From the NCBI RefSeq assembly GCF_900156075.1, contig NZ_FTMM01000030.1, positions 1 to 35,319 on the forward strand: DNA of 35,319 nucleotides, written 5' to 3'. The notes under the pieces are model-generated. The model had not been told where the DNA came from and searched no databases. It worked only from the letters and a program-made list of their open reading frames with translations. The stretch is from Chryseobacterium sp. RU37D. GTDB taxonomy: Bacteria; Bacteroidota; Bacteroidia; Flavobacteriales; Weeksellaceae. Shown in pieces: positions 35,223-35,319 of this stretch. The position numbers were made by a program, and so were the translations under genes. Numbering within the stretch: position 1 is the stretch's first letter; each line of letters starts with the position of its first letter.

Positions 35223-35319
35223 TTGAAGTTGTTTAAACTTTTAATTTTTTGATTAATCTTAAAGAAAATGCTAAAAAATGCAGATTCTTCCAAGTAATAT
35301 CCAACGTTTCAAATCTTAT
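35223..35319 (-). repeat. Right copy of 97-bp terminal inverted repeat
   Basis: The perfect reverse complement of 1-97. On the minus strand it encodes the same 28-codon tail and stop, again pointing into the window. Confidence 0.9.

Overview
The window looks like a piece of a flavobacterial chromosome (Bacteroidota, Chryseobacterium-like). The DNA is AT-rich. Many genes are preceded by the Bacteroidota -7 element TAnnTTTG. One protein ends in a type IX secretion sorting domain, and DUF1501/DUF1800, HopJ and KilAC-type proteins are present. Genus is an inference; no rRNA is present.

Layout. The window is bounded by a perfect 97-bp inverted repeat (1-97 and 35223-35319), probably the edges of two copies of one repeated gene or insertion sequence. 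88-633 holds broken gene ends. 630-6128 is ordinary chromosome: rhodanese, queG, a DUF2459/L,D-transpeptidase-like pair, a DEAD-box-like helicase with several degenerate catalytic motifs followed by a cold-shock protein, and a MaoC dehydratase. 6129-9720 is sparse: a degraded transposase-like remnant, a secreted GEVED/T9SS protein, a small beta-barrel protein and a frameshifted remnant.

9785-16593 is a small prophage-like element next to tRNA-Leu(CAA). It has terL, terS, a hypothetical gene, a complete subclass B1 metallo-beta-lactamase, a small membrane protein, an antirepressor with two AntA/AntB-like domains plus a KilAC-type domain, an M15 endolysin and a tyrosine integrase split by a frameshift. 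No portal, capsid or tail genes are visible.

16683-26478 is housekeeping: tRNA-Leu, a PhnP-like hydrolase, a conserved Bacteroidota protein of unknown function, a GAF/fRMsr-like protein, a BtuF-like protein, MgtE, a secreted protein, rpsO, pnp and a second cold-shock-domain protein. The leaders of the helicase and of this second cold-shock gene share a sequence block at the same distance from the promoter, which suggests a common RNA regulatory element.

26575-35067 holds a truncated outer-membrane barrel remnant, an RtcB ligase followed by two COG3541-type nucleotidyltransferases (possible RNA repair operon), a divergent HopJ-WYL regulator pair whose first gene is extended through a GC-rich hairpin repeat, a tiny membrane-type protein, and a DUF1800-DUF1501 pair.

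The observations I rate most worth following are the B1 beta-lactamase riding in a capsid-less phage element, the degenerate helicase with its shared cold-shock leader, and the RtcB-nucleotidyltransferase operon.
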